A DNA stretch of 15,781 nucleotides from CAG-1031 sp964556785 (GTDB taxonomy: Bacteria > Bacteroidota > Bacteroidia > Bacteroidales > Muribaculaceae). The stretch spans positions 1-15,781 of the forward strand of contig CAZKXM010000044.1 of NCBI GenBank assembly GCA_964556785.1. The letters are read 5' to 3'. The position numbers and the translations under genes were made by a program. The first letter of the stretch is position 1; each line of letters opens with the position of its first letter. The notes beneath the pieces were generated by a model, which worked only from the letters and a program-made list of their open reading frames with translations, did no database searches and had not been told where the DNA came from. Shown here in pieces: positions 7,894 through 14,318 of the stretch.

Positions 7894-8515
7894 CAGGCAG
7901 GCGCTCAGTGCTCATTCCGCTCCACGAATCAATCACCATATCTGCGAGGGGCTCTACCCTTTCGCGGGGATTGGTGGTTGCCAGAGCAACAACCGTGGCA
8001 CCCGACCGGCGTCCCGCTTCAAGACCCTGAATGGAATCTTCAAACACCCAGCAGTTTCCGGGTTCACACCCCAGCTTACGGGCAGCTGTGATATAGCCCT
8101 CGGGGTCAGGTTTGGAACGCGAAACCATCGAGCCTGTCACAATAAGGTCAACAAGGTTGCGCAGCCCGGGCATTTTGCCGAACAGGTGATCCATCTTCAC
8201 GTTATCGCTGCTGGTAACGATGGCGGTGGCAATTCCATGACTCCGCAGATCGTTGATGAAGCTGACAACCCCGGGAAAAAGAGTGTAAGCCATCTCATCG
8301 CTTTCATACCGGTGGAGTCGGTCGAGAATGTCGGCCCTTATTTCCTCTGTGGGATATAAAGCGAGGATTTTGCCAATGGTTGATCCCTTGATGGCATTTG
8401 CGAAATCGGGAATACCTGTGGGATAAACCTTCTCTATCCTGTCCCAGAAAAGAGTGTAGAGAGGCTCTGTGTCGATAATCACTCCGTCAAGATCAAAAAG
8501 TGCGGCTCGTTTCAT
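7880..8515 (-). CDS. HAD-superfamily hydrolase, beta-phosphoglucomutase-like (HAD-IA)
   Basis: This is a soluble phosphotransferase or phosphatase of the haloacid dehalogenase family, 211 residues. All four HAD motifs are present. Motif I is DLDGVIIDTEP (8-18), with nucleophile Asp8 and acid Asp10. Motif II is TSSDN (101-105), motif III is the lysine in RSKPDPEGY (133-141), and motif IV is FEDSIQG (158-164). A helical C1 cap of about residues 16-80 between motifs I and II marks subfamily IA. The motif DGVI(I/L)DTEP is shared by beta-phosphoglucomutases, sugar-phosphate phosphatases and similar enzymes, so the substrate is not determined. The start at 8515 is set by the motif I strand (MKRAALFDLD). 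Its stop lies within the nadC coding region, and it is divergent from the MATE gene across 73 bp. A -7 element sits only 4 nt before the ATG. Confidence 0.92.
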   Translation of the reverse strand: MKRAALFDLDGVIIDTEPLYTLFWDRIEKVYPTGIPDFANAIKGSTIGKILALYPTEEIRADILDRLHRYESDEMAYTLFPGVVSFINDLRSHGIATAIVTSSDNVKMDHLFGKMPGLRNLVDLIVTGSMVSRSKPDPEGYITAARKLGCEPGNCWVFEDSIQGLEAGRRSGATVVALATTNPRERVEPLADMVIDSWSGMSTERLPVSKL

Positions 8516-8519
8516 AGCA

Positions 8520-8527
8520 CAAAATTA
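8520..8527 (-). promoter_or_regulatory. -7 element almost touching the HAD gene start
   Basis: Read on the minus strand this is TAATTTTG, matching TAnnTTTG. Four nt separate it from the ATG at 8515, so transcription would begin at or next to the start codon. A TTTC lies 20 nt upstream (8551-8548), close to the -33 TTTG consensus at the usual spacing. Confidence 0.45.
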
Positions 8528-8541
8528 CGTGTTCACGTGTT
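8527..8541. repeat. ACGTGTT direct repeat with internal dyad in the HAD/MATE gap
   Basis: ACGTGTT occurs at 8527-8533 and again at 8535-8541. The same bases also form an inverted repeat, ACGTG (8527-8531) and CACGT (8534-8538), around TT. It sits immediately upstream of the HAD -7 element and could be an operator, but it is short enough to be chance. Confidence 0.3.
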
Positions 8542-8567
8542 ATTATAGAAATCGAAGGATAAAAAAA

Positions 8568-8575
8568 TAGTTTTT
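8568..8575 (+). promoter_or_regulatory. Weak -7-like element for the MATE gene
   Basis: TAGTTTTT matches seven of eight consensus positions, since the final G is T. It lies 13 nt before the ATG at 8589. It is the best candidate in the 73-bp gap, but A/T-rich sequence makes a chance match likely. Confidence 0.25.
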
Positions 8576-8588
8576 CTGACGTTTCAGC

Positions 8589-9974
8589 ATGCAACAACCG
8601 AACAATTCATCACCTGTCACGCTCGGTACGAAATCGATAGGCTCGCTGTTGATGCAATACTCCATTCCGGCAGTTATTGCAAGCGTGGCCACATCGCTCT
8701 ATAACATTGTCGACTCGATCTTTATTGGGCGCGGAGTTGGCGCGATGGCCATAGCCGGGCTTGCCATCACTTTCCCGCTCATGAATCTCGTGATCGCCTT
8801 CTGTATGTTCATTGCAGTGGGTGGTGCGGTTCTGTCGTCGATATTTCTGGGTCAGAACGACAAAGGCCGGGCCACTGATGTGGTTAACAATGTGATGACG
8901 CTGTGTCTGATCCACTCGGTTGTGTTCGGCGGGGCCGCGCTGCTGTTCCTCGATCAGATCCTCACTCTATTCGGTGCCACCCCTGAAACTATCCCCTACG
9001 CTCGCGAGTTCATGGAGGTGATTCTCTACGGCACCCCGATCTCATTCGTGTTTATCGGGCTCAACAATCTTCTGCGTGCCACCGGCTATCCGCGCAAGGC
9101 AATGATTTCGGCCCTGCTGTCGGTTGTTGTCAACGTTATTCTGGCGCCGATCATGATTTTCAAGCTCGGATGGGGAATACGCGGCGCCGCAATCGCAACT
9201 GTCTGCGGCCAGTTTGTGGCTTTCCTCTGGGTGCTCAGCCATTTTCTATCAAAGTCGAGTTACGTTCATTTCACCCGCGGCAATTCATGGCTCAAGGGGT
9301 CGATCGTAAAACGGATCTACGAGATCGGCCTGTCGCCGTTTCTGATGAACGTGTGTGCCTGCATAGTTGTGGTGTTCATCAACCGCGCGCTGCTCGACTT
9401 CGGCGGCAACAGCGCCAACCTTGCCGTCGGGGCCTACGGAATCCTTAACCGCACCACGATGTTCTTCGTGATGGTTGTGTTCGGTGTGACGCAGGGCATG
9501 CAGCCAATTCTGGGCTTCAACTATGGAGCGGGCAATATGGAGCGTGTCAAGAAAACCCTCAGAATGGGTATATGGATCGGTGTGGGCATCTGCTCCATAG
9601 GGTGGATTGTTACCGAAGGGTTCCCCAACACCGTCAGCTCGCTCTTTACGGTCGACCCGACCCTCATAGCTATAGCGCGCCGTGGTTTCAGGATTTATTT
9701 CATCCTCTATCCTTTGGTGGGATGCCAGGTTGTGATCCAAAACTTTTTCCAGTCGATCGGTCACCCGAAATACTCGATATTCCTCTCACTCACCCGTCAG
9801 CTTCTATTCCTGATTCCGTTCCTGGTGATCCTGCCGGTTCACTGGGGTGTTGACGGAGTGTGGGCAAGCATGGCGGCAAGCGACGTGCTGGCATTCTTCG
9901 TGGCATTAGGCATCCTGGCCTTCTCCATGAGCCGTCACAGCAAAATGTTTAGAACTGCAACTCAACCGAAATGA
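8589..9974 (+). CDS. MATE-family multidrug/toxin efflux transporter
   Basis: This inner membrane antiporter has about 12 helices and expels organic cations or other compounds in exchange for Na+ or H+. The 461 residues fit the family (440-470). Two MatE halves are visible. The first begins LLMQYSIPAVIASVATSLYN (20-39) and VDSIFIGRGVGAMAIAGLAI (41-60), and includes RATGYPRKAM (163-172). The second begins around 245 (EIGLSPFLMN) and includes TQGMQPILGFNYGAGN (301-316), a hallmark of the MepA/DinF-like part of the family, and SIGHPKYSIFLSLTRQ (389-404). No signal peptide is present or needed. The stop overlaps the next gene by 4 bp (ATGA, 9971), which couples it to a flavoprotein. Substrate and coupling ion cannot be read from sequence. 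No regulator gene is adjacent. Confidence 0.94.
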   Translation: MQQPNNSSPVTLGTKSIGSLLMQYSIPAVIASVATSLYNIVDSIFIGRGVGAMAIAGLAITFPLMNLVIAFCMFIAVGGAVLSSIFLGQNDKGRATDVVNNVMTLCLIHSVVFGGAALLFLDQILTLFGATPETIPYAREFMEVILYGTPISFVFIGLNNLLRATGYPRKAMISALLSVVVNVILAPIMIFKLGWGIRGAAIATVCGQFVAFLWVLSHFLSKSSYVHFTRGNSWLKGSIVKRIYEIGLSPFLMNVCACIVVVFINRALLDFGGNSANLAVGAYGILNRTTMFFVMVVFGVTQGMQPILGFNYGAGNMERVKKTLRMGIWIGVGICSIGWIVTEGFPNTVSSLFTVDPTLIAIARRGFRIYFILYPLVGCQVVIQNFFQSIGHPKYSIFLSLTRQLLFLIPFLVILPVHWGVDGVWASMAASDVLAFFVALGILAFSMSRHSKMFRTATQPK

Positions 9975-11533
9975 TTCAGGAACTCCAGCTGCGCCTCGCT
10001 CCCGAGGTGGCTTACAATGACATGCGGCTCCGGGCCGAAGTGTCGACACGGTTAGGAATCGACGCGAATTCCATTAAGGCCATAGTGCCCGTTAAGCGCA
10101 GTATCGACGCCCGTCAGCGCAGGGTGATGGTTAACCTTCTTGTGAGGGCTTACATTGACGAGCTACCGCCAGAATCACCGCTCTACACTCCCGTAGCCTA
10201 CAAGAAACTGAGCCATGACGCTCCTCAGGCAATCATTGTCGGGGCCGGTCCGGCCGGACTTTTCGCAGCCCTGCGGCTAATTGAACTCGGAGTAAAGCCG
10301 GTGGTGCTGGAGCGTGGCAAGGATGTCGATTCACGCCGTAAGGACACGGCTGCCATAGCGCGTGAAGATCTTGTAGATCCCGACTCAAACTATTGTTTCG
10401 GCGAAGGAGGGGCAGGAGCGTTTTCTGACGGAAAACTTCACACACGCAGCAAAAAGCGCGGTCCGGTCGACAAAATCCTGCAGATTTTCCACATGCACGG
10501 TGCTCAGTCCGACATTCTTGTCGATGCCCACCCTCACATAGGCACCGACAGGCTGCCCGAGGTGATCAAGGCAATCAGGATGAGGATAATTGACTGTGGA
10601 GGCGAGGTGATGTTCGGCGAACGCGTAGATAGCCTTACAATCGAAGATGGCACTGTCACCGGCGTCACCACATCAACCGGTAAGCGATTCAGCGGCCCGG
10701 TGATTCTCGCCACGGGCCATTCGGCGCGCGATGTCTACCGGATGCTCCTTGAGCGTGGCGCAACCCTTTTGCCCAAAGGGATTGCAGTGGGTGTGAGGCT
10801 GGAGCATCCGCAGGAGCTTATTGACCGTATTCGCTATCACTCTCCCAACGGGCGCGGGAAATGGCTCCCCGCAGCTGAATACACAATGCTGACGCGGGTT
10901 GACGACCGTGCCGTCTACTCGTTCTGTATGTGTCCGGGAGGTTTCATAATCCCGGCGGCAAGCGAGCCGGGCCAGATGGTTGTCAACGGCATGTCGCCCT
11001 CGAACCGCGGAACTCGCTGGGCCAATTCGGGGATGGTGGTGGAGATTCTGCCCGAGGATCTGCCGGAAAACTACACAGGCGCGCTCGCTATGATGGACTT
11101 TCAGGCCGACATTGAGCGCCGGTTCTTCGAGGAAAGCAAGAGCCAGAATGCTCCGGCTCAGAGAATGACCGATTTTGTCGAGGGTAAGCCTTCGAAGTCG
11201 CTGCCGGCAACCTCCTATGCCCCAGGAATCCACCCCGCTCGGGTCGACAAACTGCTACCGGAGCAAGTGTCATCGCGACTGCGCAAGGCGTTCCGCGAGT
11301 TTGACCGCAAGAACCGTGGCTTCCTTACTGCCGAGGCCACTGTGATAGGCGACGAGACGCGCACATCGGCCCCGGTGAGGATTGAGCGCGACAGCGAAAC
11401 GCTTGAACACGTGGCGCTACACGGCCTGTTTCCTTGCGGCGAGGGTGCCGGTTACGCAGGCGGAATTGTTTCGGCCGCCGTCGATGGCGAACGGTGTGCC
11501 GATGCGGTGGCGGCCTATCTGAACAAGAAATAG
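9971..11533 (+). CDS. COG2509-type FAD-dependent dehydrogenase-like protein
   Basis: This is a soluble flavoprotein of unknown reaction, 520 residues. A short N-terminal domain (1-80) ends before an ADP-binding Rossmann motif, IIVGAGPAGLFAALRL (88-103), with the ribose-binding acidic residue at Glu114 (VVLERG). FGEGGAGAFSDGKLHTR (143-159) is the strongest family marker. A second ATGHSARD segment lies at 247-254. The C-terminal FAD motif GLFPCGEGAGYAGGI (485-499) closes the fold. A CMCPGG pair of cysteines lies at 319-324. The family (COG2509, sometimes named NAD(P)/FAD-dependent oxidoreductase) is widespread and, to my knowledge, has no settled substrate. The start overlaps the MATE gene by 4 bp. 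The last 19 bp overlap the end of a small minus-strand gene. The family call is firm, the function unknown. Confidence 0.92.
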   Translation: MIQELQLRLAPEVAYNDMRLRAEVSTRLGIDANSIKAIVPVKRSIDARQRRVMVNLLVRAYIDELPPESPLYTPVAYKKLSHDAPQAIIVGAGPAGLFAALRLIELGVKPVVLERGKDVDSRRKDTAAIAREDLVDPDSNYCFGEGGAGAFSDGKLHTRSKKRGPVDKILQIFHMHGAQSDILVDAHPHIGTDRLPEVIKAIRMRIIDCGGEVMFGERVDSLTIEDGTVTGVTTSTGKRFSGPVILATGHSARDVYRMLLERGATLLPKGIAVGVRLEHPQELIDRIRYHSPNGRGKWLPAAEYTMLTRVDDRAVYSFCMCPGGFIIPAASEPGQMVVNGMSPSNRGTRWANSGMVVEILPEDLPENYTGALAMMDFQADIERRFFEESKSQNAPAQRMTDFVEGKPSKSLPATSYAPGIHPARVDKLLPEQVSSRLRKAFREFDRKNRGFLTAEATVIGDETRTSAPVRIERDSETLEHVALHGLFPCGEGAGYAGGIVSAAVDGERCADAVAAYLNKK

Positions 11534-11694
11534 AACACCACCGAAAGTATCACCCCGATGAGGGTGAATCCGCACTGAGAGCGCAAAAACTGACGGCGGC
11601 TCCGCTTCTGCGGGGCAATGATCCATGTGTAGACCAGGGCGCTGACAAGGCCGTAGCCGAATGCAAGAATAATGCAGAAAATCTTAAGCGTCAT
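11515..11694 (-). CDS. Small two-helix membrane protein, unrecognised
   Basis: This is a 59-residue protein that I do not recognise. It starts MTLKIFCIILAFGYGLVSAL, with a first membrane helix at about 4-26. A strongly basic loop (QKRSRRQFLRSQ, 29-40) follows, then a second helix at about 42-57 (GFTLIGVILSVVFYFLF), ending LFR. By the positive-inside rule the loop would be cytoplasmic and both ends periplasmic. The ATG at 11694 lies inside the end of the EFR1-type gene, in another frame, with an 11-bp overlap; that is the arrangement of translational coupling. The same frame stays open upstream to 11889, but the added part runs out of frame through the EFR1 cysteine clusters, so I reject it. 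Its tail overlaps the FAD gene end by 19 bp. A chance ORF is possible, but the two clean helices and the coupling favour a real gene. Confidence 0.6.
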   Translation of the reverse strand: MTLKIFCIILAFGYGLVSALVYTWIIAPQKRSRRQFLRSQCGFTLIGVILSVVFYFLFR

Positions 11695-12397
11695 GATGTT
11701 GAAGAGAGAGTTTGTAGCGTTTCTTCCCTTTGGTGAACGGCCCCCAGTTAATGCAGTTGCGGGGACATGAGTGCAGACAAGCCAGACACATTGTGCAGCG
11801 GCTTCCGAACACCGGGCGCCTGTCGGCAAGACGGATGTTAAGGACAGGGCAATTGCGGGCACACGTGGCACATCCGTTGCAAACGTCACTGACTGTAAAC
11901 CGGCCGGGCGACATCAGGAAATGCTCGAAAAACCATCGGAGCAGGCCAGATTTCAACCGCGGAAATGCGCCGCGGGTCACACGGGTGATGTTATTCCCGC
12001 TCCTGATATCTTCAACAATCTCACTGACGGCAGCCGGCATGGCATCGAGCTTCTGCTTTGTCACCTCGGGCGAATCGACATCAAAACCGGGGAGGCAGAT
12101 ATATGTGTTAGGCATAGCGACCGAAAAGGCGCTACCGGCTTTCCAGCCGCGGCTTTCGATAGCCTTGCGCCACTGACGGTCGGCCATGCCGATATCATCG
12201 CCACATGTTGCCAGCATCACGTGGACCGCACTGTCAGGCAAATCCGCCTTTCGGATATCGTCAAGCACACGGCGCGGCACACCCCACGCATGGATCGGAA
12301 AGACCCACACCACAACCGATTCTGACTCGCGCAGCCAATCTGGAAGCTGGTCGGCAACCATACGGCTGTTGCCTGTGCCGCTGAAAAGACGAATCAT
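11684..12397 (-). CDS. EFR1-type flavodoxin/ferredoxin electron-transfer protein
   Basis: This is a probable cytosolic electron carrier or reductase of 237 residues joining a flavodoxin-like half to a two-cluster ferredoxin half. The N-terminus MIRLFSGTGNSRMVAD holds the FMN phosphate loop (SGTGNSR, 6-12), and VFPIHAWGVP (32-41) is the second conserved flavodoxin strand. In the C-terminal half, CNGCATCARNCP (173-184) and CTMCLACLHSCP (201-212) are two CxxCxxCxxxCP motifs, enough for two [4Fe-4S] clusters. The stretch between the phosphate loop and VFPIHAWG is only about 20 residues, shorter than in the family members I know, so the flavodoxin fold looks trimmed. Its start overlaps the DUF2027-Smr gene by 4 bp (ATGA at 12397-12394) and its end overlaps the small membrane protein gene by 11 bp. 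The electron donor and acceptor are unknown. Confidence 0.9.
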   Translation of the reverse strand: MIRLFSGTGNSRMVADQLPDWLRESESVVVWVFPIHAWGVPRRVLDDIRKADLPDSAVHVMLATCGDDIGMADRQWRKAIESRGWKAGSAFSVAMPNTYICLPGFDVDSPEVTKQKLDAMPAAVSEIVEDIRSGNNITRVTRGAFPRLKSGLLRWFFEHFLMSPGRFTVSDVCNGCATCARNCPVLNIRLADRRPVFGSRCTMCLACLHSCPRNCINWGPFTKGKKRYKLSLQHHDA

Positions 12398-13512
12398 GGG
12401 ATGGTGACCTGAGTGGCGCCGTATCCATACTCCTGAAACGACGCATCCTGAACCTTGCAGTTCTTGTAGCGGTAGCGCAGCTCCTTCATCAATGCATTGC
12501 GGAGCACACCCTCACCCTTGCCATGAATGAACACTATCTTCTGGCCGTGATCGCGTAAATGAGAGTCCATCACCCTGCGGAATTCATCGATCTGCAGATT
12601 GAGCATATCGGCAGGTGACAGGCCGGCGGTTGTGTCAACAAGCTCGTCGATGTGGAGGTCGACCTCGAGGACACCGTCGCGCATCTGGGGCTCTTTCCTT
12701 ACGAGTGTCGGGCGCCGGCGCATGTCGGCCCGCTTCTTGCTGCGCATTGCCTTTTCGAGTGATTTCACGTCAACCTCAACCGGCTCCTTGCGGGGCTCCT
12801 CGGGCTGAGGCACCGGTCGCTTGCCGCAGGGAACATCGTTTTTTATCAGGTCGACCGACAGGACGGGAGTGTCGAAATAACCCCCTTCTCGGAAGCAGTG
12901 CAGCTTGAAAAATTTTGTGTTGTCAAATGTCGGCATCAGTGTCAGCGCAGGCTTCATCTCGAAATTACGGCCCTCCTTCCAGGCTATCACCTGAAGGGCA
13001 ATCTGATCGATTTTTACGATATCCTCGCGCTTGATCTCGGCAATAAACTCCTGAATGTTCGGTTCGATCACTCCTCGCGACCGCATAACCCACTGCTCAC
13101 CATCGGCGCGTGTCAGAAAAGTGAACGCGATGAAATAGTTTGAGTCATTGACCATATAAAGGTCGAAATCGGTCTGTGACAGCCGCTTGATGTCGGCAGG
13201 CTCAAAACCTATCGCCAGATTCATCACGTCGCCACCCTCGGTCTCTTCAACCGGCAGGGGCTCAGGCTTGGGAGCTGCTGCGGGCGCTGGAGCAGGAGCA
13301 GCGGGGGCTGCAGGCGCAGCTTTCGGCTTGACGAACGATGTGCGGCTCGGTTCCTGACCAGCATGGGCCACCACTACGCACTCCTTGACAAGCACAGGAG
13401 TTTCAAAGCCGTCTTCGTCAACATACGCAAGCTGACCTTCGAGCCTTACGACCCGTCCGCCGCCTGTGGAATTAAGGAAACGCACATGGTCTCCTATCTG
13501 TAGTTGAGCCAT
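12394..13512 (-). CDS. DUF2027 and Smr-domain protein (MutS2-like C-terminus)
   Basis: This 372-residue protein is of a kind typical of Bacteroidetes. The N-terminus MAQLQIGDHVRFLNSTGGGRVVRLEGQ (1-27) looks like a small KOW/SH3-like barrel. An alanine/proline-rich linker (about 63-85) follows. Residues about 95-230 are the DUF2027 region, and the rest is a charged stretch (235-275) and a C-terminal Smr domain (281-372). The Smr domain keeps both hallmarks, VDLHIDEL (284-291) and HGKGEGVLRNAL (330-341). Smr domains in MutS2 and stand-alone proteins are known nicking endonucleases or RNA/ribosome-acting nucleases, so a nucleic-acid role is likely. There is no MutS ATPase part, so it should not be called MutS2. 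I start at the ATG at 13512; a TTG at 13518 is also in frame. It heads a coupled three-gene set and has a -7 element 27 nt upstream. Confidence 0.92.
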   Translation of the reverse strand: MAQLQIGDHVRFLNSTGGGRVVRLEGQLAYVDEDGFETPVLVKECVVVAHAGQEPSRTSFVKPKAAPAAPAAPAPAPAAAPKPEPLPVEETEGGDVMNLAIGFEPADIKRLSQTDFDLYMVNDSNYFIAFTFLTRADGEQWVMRSRGVIEPNIQEFIAEIKREDIVKIDQIALQVIAWKEGRNFEMKPALTLMPTFDNTKFFKLHCFREGGYFDTPVLSVDLIKNDVPCGKRPVPQPEEPRKEPVEVDVKSLEKAMRSKKRADMRRRPTLVRKEPQMRDGVLEVDLHIDELVDTTAGLSPADMLNLQIDEFRRVMDSHLRDHGQKIVFIHGKGEGVLRNALMKELRYRYKNCKVQDASFQEYGYGATQVTIP

Positions 13513-13539
13513 AATCAACAGTTTTTATTGTTCCGACTA

Positions 13540-13547
13540 CAAATTTA
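13540..13547 (-). promoter_or_regulatory. -7 element for the Smr/EFR1 operon
   Basis: Read on the minus strand this is TAAATTTG, an exact TAnnTTTG match and identical to the rlmH and nadC elements. It lies 27 nt before the ATG at 13512. No -33 TTTG is seen at the usual distance. Confidence 0.55.
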
Positions 13548-13565
13548 CAATTTTTCGTTCAAAAC

Positions 13566-13585
13566 CGCCCTCTCGGAGAGTGGCG
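13566..13585. promoter_or_regulatory. Dyad between two divergent promoters
   Basis: CTCTC (13570-13574), G, GAGAG (13576-13580) is a perfect odd dyad. It extends outward as CGCC (13566-13569) against GGCG (13582-13585) if one bulged T is allowed. It lies between the -7 elements of the Smr operon (minus) and the lipoprotein gene (plus), about 40 and 50 bp upstream of the two expected transcription starts, a position suited to a regulator. Confidence 0.3.
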
Positions 13586-13612
13586 CATCAATGCCGTTTA
13601 CAATTTTTTCAT

Positions 13613-13620
13613 TACCTTTG
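13613..13620 (+). promoter_or_regulatory. -7 element for the lipoprotein gene
   Basis: TACCTTTG matches TAnnTTTG exactly. It lies 20 nt before the ATG at 13641, which predicts a short leader. No TTTG is visible at the -33 spacing. Confidence 0.55.
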
Positions 13621-13640
13621 CCGCCATTAACAGTTCACCA

Positions 13641-14318
13641 ATGCAGGTTCTCAGAAACATCACCTTTATCTCACTCGCCGCAGGGCTCGCCATGACCTCG
13701 TGCCACACTGCAGAAACCAGCGATGAATGGAGCACCGACACACCTGTCGACGAATCGCGTAAGCTCGATGCAGAGCCATATTCCGACCTCAAGATGTTTG
13801 AGCTCCGAGGGCCTGTTAAAGACTGCGCGAAAGCCACTTACTACAAGGTTAGCTACGCCGGCAACAAGGTGAGTTTCGACACCATGCCCGAAACCGTTCA
13901 CAAAACCGATCTCTACTTCGACAAGCTGGGCAACTATGTGCCGTCGAGCTCTGAAAAGATTGAGCGTGACACCGAGGGACGCATAACTTACTGGCGCGAC
14001 CGACGCCCGAACGTTAAAGGGGTTGATCCGGGCCTGCTCCGCGACACCCTTCGCTACACTCATGTTAACGACAACGTGCTCCAGTCAAAAGGAATGGGTG
14101 AATTCGCCATCACGGTTTACGATAACGACGGTCGCATTGTGGGGCAATACACCGATCCTGACATTGCCGGTACCCAGATGTCGGCCTTCAATGTGTATCG
14201 CGAATTTGACTCTTACGGCAACTGGACCGAGAGGCTTACGGTGTGGACCACACAGAGCGCCGGCGGGCGCCCTCACGTGAACTACACTCTTGACCGCCGC
14301 GAAATCACTTACTATTAA
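13641..14318 (+). CDS. Hypothetical lipoprotein with YD-repeat-like motifs
   Basis: This is a probable envelope lipoprotein of 225 residues with unknown function. The N-terminus MQVLRNITFISLAAGLAMTSC is a lipoprotein signal peptide with the lipid-bearing cysteine at 21 (lipobox MTSC). The residues after it are acidic (ETSDEWSTD). Acidic residues there favour export to the cell surface in Bacteroidetes, so surface exposure is possible. The body has short YD/RHS-like beta units: LYFDKLGNYV (91-100), RDTEGRITYW (109-118), VYDNDGRIVGQY (159-170) and EFDSYGNWTERL (188-199). Bacteroidetes lipoproteins with a few such repeats are common and uncharacterised. The gene is alone on its strand, divergent from the Smr operon. 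Its stop codon shares a TTAA with the stop of the convergent cls-like gene. Confidence 0.85.
   Translation: MQVLRNITFISLAAGLAMTSCHTAETSDEWSTDTPVDESRKLDAEPYSDLKMFELRGPVKDCAKATYYKVSYAGNKVSFDTMPETVHKTDLYFDKLGNYVPSSSEKIERDTEGRITYWRDRRPNVKGVDPGLLRDTLRYTHVNDNVLQSKGMGEFAITVYDNDGRIVGQYTDPDIAGTQMSAFNVYREFDSYGNWTERLTVWTTQSAGGRPHVNYTLDRREITYY

Noticed and set aside
10673..11233. 186-residue minus-strand ORF opposite the FAD gene
   Set aside because: No motif, signal or membrane segment is seen, and the opposite strand is a firmly recognised flavoprotein.
11695..11889. Longer form of the small membrane protein
   Set aside because: The extension is a frame-shifted reading of the EFR1 cysteine clusters, with no domain features.
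11771..12325. 184-residue plus-strand ORF opposite the EFR1-type gene
   Set aside because: It is antisense to a gene with intact family motifs; its composition is that of a GC-rich shadow frame, with no recognisable motif.
13264..13330. GC-rich repetitive stretch resembling a tandem repeat
   Set aside because: It encodes the alanine/proline linker of the DUF2027-Smr protein (about residues 63-85). It is codon-level low complexity and not a separate repeat element.
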